51,899 bases of DNA from Pedobacter sp. UBA5917 (GTDB taxonomy: Bacteria; Bacteroidota; Bacteroidia; Sphingobacteriales; Sphingobacteriaceae). The position numbers and the translations under genes were made by a program. The stretch lies in the NCBI RefSeq assembly GCF_002432345.1, contig NZ_DJDT01000285.1, forward strand, positions 1 to 51,899, written 5' to 3'. Numbering within the stretch: the first letter of the stretch is position 1; each line of letters opens with the position of its first letter. Shown in pieces: positions 50,316-51,899 of the stretch. The notes below the pieces were generated by a model. That model did no database searches, had not been told where the DNA came from, and worked only from the letters and a program-made list of their open reading frames with translations.

Positions 50316-51809
50316 ATGCCACATTTCTTTATCATCCTATTAAAGATTAACCTGGTGCTGATCCTGTTTTCGGCAACCTATTATCTGGTGCTGCGCAGGT
50401 TAACGTTTTATACCCTCAACAGGATGTTTTTGTTGTTTGGGATCGTATTTTCATCTGCATACCCGTTTATCAACCTTACCGATTTTTTTACAGGTGGACA
50501 GGCTATTCCGGCTTTTGTTCCCCGATTAAACCAGCGCGTAAGCAGTTTGGTACAACCGGATGCTGTTCCTTTATTCTGGCAGGTACTCACCGTACTTTTT
50601 TATTTAGGCGTATTACTAATGGCCTTAAGATTATTGGTGCAGTTTATTTCGCTGTACAGGATGCATAAAAACTCTTCACCCGATCGTGTGGCCGATTATA
50701 AAGTGAGGATTTTAAATGAAAAGGTAAGTCCTTTTAGTTTTTGGCAAACCATTTATATCAATCCGCAATTACATAAAAAACAGGATCTGAACAATATCCT
50801 CGAACACGAAAAAGTGCATGTAGAAGAGTGGCATACGCTGGATATTATCCTTGCCGAAATCTGTGTGATTTTTTATTGGTTTAACCCGGGCGTTTGGCTG
50901 ATGAAAAAAGCTGTGCGCGAAAATATTGAGTTTATTACCGACGCCAAGATCCTGAAAAAGGGTATCGATAAAAAAGCTTACCAATACAGTTTGCTCGATG
51001 TGGGCACTTTACAGCCATCGGTGGCCATTGTAAATAATTTTAACCTGAACGACCTTAAAAAACGGATCAGGATGATGAATGCCAAACGTTCATCCAAAGT
51101 AAACCTAACACGATATTTATTTGTACTACCTGTACTGCTTTGTGTTACCCTTGCATTTACCATCGATAAAAAGGAAATAAAAACGCATTTGGCCCCTTTA
51201 ACCAAAATGGTGAATGATGTGCTGCCCGAAAAAATTGTAGCGGTACAGGTAAAGCCCAAAACAGTTCTAAAGCCCAAAACAAAAGCAAAAATATTTATCG
51301 ATACCCTTAAAACACCGGATACCGTTACCAAAATGACTTTTATTATTAAAAGTATAAGCGACGGGGTAGATTCTTCCCGTAAATCGATAGAAGAAGTATT
51401 AAAAGGCGCGGGGAAAAAAGTGAGGATAATGAGCTTTAAAACTGATGGCGATTTTAAAGGCAAAACTTTTGTACAGCATTTTAGCTTTGTTGATACGGTA
51501 AAATCAGACCATAAGAATATTGATGTAAAAGTATCAACCAATAATGATGGTGATTTCCAGGAACTGCCAACTCCGAAGAAAAAAGGTGTAGGTTTTATGT
51601 TTTTGGTGAAATCAACAGCTACTATTTCGGATGCGAAAAATGGAAATCAGCGAAGAGTAAGTGATATCGTACTTAAAGAAAATACATCCTACTTTTTAAA
51701 CGGAAATAAAATCACGAAAGAAGATTTGGATAAACTGAACCCGAATAAAATTTCTGATATGAAAATTGACCGGAATACACAGGCTATCCAGATTAGTACG
51801 AAGCCGTAA
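50316..51809 (+). CDS. BlaR1-like M56 membrane metallopeptidase
   Basis: A 497-residue protein with four hydrophobic helices in the first 290 residues (about 7-27, 35-53, 88-110 and 265-285) and an M56 zinc motif HEKVH at 164-168 followed by VEEWHTLDIILAEI and RENIEFITDAKIL. The C terminus (about 300-497) is periplasmic, lacks the penicillin-binding sensor domain of true BlaR1, and ends with YFLNGNKITKEDLDKLNPNKI, a repeat type seen in Bacteroidota M56 proteins. It presumably senses an envelope signal and cleaves or triggers loss of the BlaI-like repressor (inference from family). Confidence 0.92.
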   Translation: MPHFFIILLKINLVLILFSATYYLVLRRLTFYTLNRMFLLFGIVFSSAYPFINLTDFFTGGQAIPAFVPRLNQRVSSLVQPDAVPLFWQVLTVLFYLGVLLMALRLLVQFISLYRMHKNSSPDRVADYKVRILNEKVSPFSFWQTIYINPQLHKKQDLNNILEHEKVHVEEWHTLDIILAEICVIFYWFNPGVWLMKKAVRENIEFITDAKILKKGIDKKAYQYSLLDVGTLQPSVAIVNNFNLNDLKKRIRMMNAKRSSKVNLTRYLFVLPVLLCVTLAFTIDKKEIKTHLAPLTKMVNDVLPEKIVAVQVKPKTVLKPKTKAKIFIDTLKTPDTVTKMTFIIKSISDGVDSSRKSIEEVLKGAGKKVRIMSFKTDGDFKGKTFVQHFSFVDTVKSDHKNIDVKVSTNNDGDFQELPTPKKKGVGFMFLVKSTATISDAKNGNQRRVSDIVLKENTSYFLNGNKITKEDLDKLNPNKISDMKIDRNTQAIQISTKP

Positions 51810-51823
51810 TTTTCTAATAGTTG

Positions 51824-51899
51824 TCGTCATTGCGAGAAGGCTTTTTCAGCCGACGAAGCAATCTTTCTCGCAATAATTTGCTTCGTCGTACCTCCTCGC
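51824..51899. repeat. CGTCATTGCGAG-type palindrome cut by the window edge
   Basis: CGTCATTGCGAGAAGG, then GACGAAGCAATCT and the inverted TTGCTTCGTCGTACCTCCTCGC. The closing AATGACG is missing because the window ends. The two halves around 51850-51895 are near-complementary. It sits directly after the M56 gene. Confidence 0.7.

Overview
The window looks like chromosomal DNA of a Sphingobacteriaceae bacterium, most likely Pedobacter or a close relative (Bacteroidota). The reasons are a TamL-type lipoprotein Omp85, a type IX secretion plug (DUF5103) protein, LytTR and M56/BlaI regulators, absence of clear Shine-Dalgarno sequences, a TTTG-N19-TAnnTTTG promoter before the tRNA gene, and many short palindromic intergenic repeats of the kind common in this group. 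No transposase, integrase, phage gene, CRISPR array or rRNA was seen.

Left end (1-9937): a secondary-metabolite or lipid locus cut by the left edge. It holds the C-terminal part of an iterative-type polyketide synthase (KS end, AT, double-hotdog DH, built-in phosphopantetheinyl transferase), a discrete acyl carrier protein, an alpha/beta hydrolase, two tandem GT1 glycosyltransferases, two tandem HHxxxDG acyltransferases of the PapA type, and a small membrane protein. Together they suggest a glycosylated, acylated polyketide or fatty-acid-like lipid. This is the strongest candidate for an undescribed system here.

10.1-16.1 kb: a secreted PHP-like protein, a duplicated non-coding stretch, an RsbQ-like hydrolase facing a LytTR response regulator plus REC-HPt phosphorelay pair, and a shortened M16-like secreted protein without its zinc motif. 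16.2-25.6 kb: mostly envelope functions (M28 peptidase, TspO, patatin-Omp85 fusion, 2H phosphoesterase, TamL), then an RNA methyltransferase, tRNA-Cys and a 56-residue basic protein that is too short for usual gene-length cutoffs.

25.8-35.7 kb: AlkD-like repair protein, NAD-binding protein, metallo-beta-lactamase-fold hydrolase, then an AT-rich island with a probable secreted zinc-metallopeptidase effector, interrupted by an in-frame TAA, and a lipoprotein that may be its immunity partner. Next come pyrD, an Rrf2 regulator and a YwnB-like reductase sharing one palindromic operator sequence, a Nudix hydrolase and an ABC-F ATPase.

36-51.9 kb: type IX secretion plug protein, a four-gene exported sugar-oxidation cluster (SUMF1-like, Gfo/Idh/MocA, ApbE, sugar isomerase-like), a GH20 hexosaminidase, a lipoprotein, a diacylglycerol kinase family protein, a DUF922 putative protease, an ECF sigma factor with a membrane partner, a dicarboxylate/glutamate symporter, and a BlaI/BlaR-type pair behind a palindromic operator. 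Intergenic gaps are repeatedly occupied by a small set of imperfect palindromes (CGTCATYTCGA... and CACCCTGAA... types).
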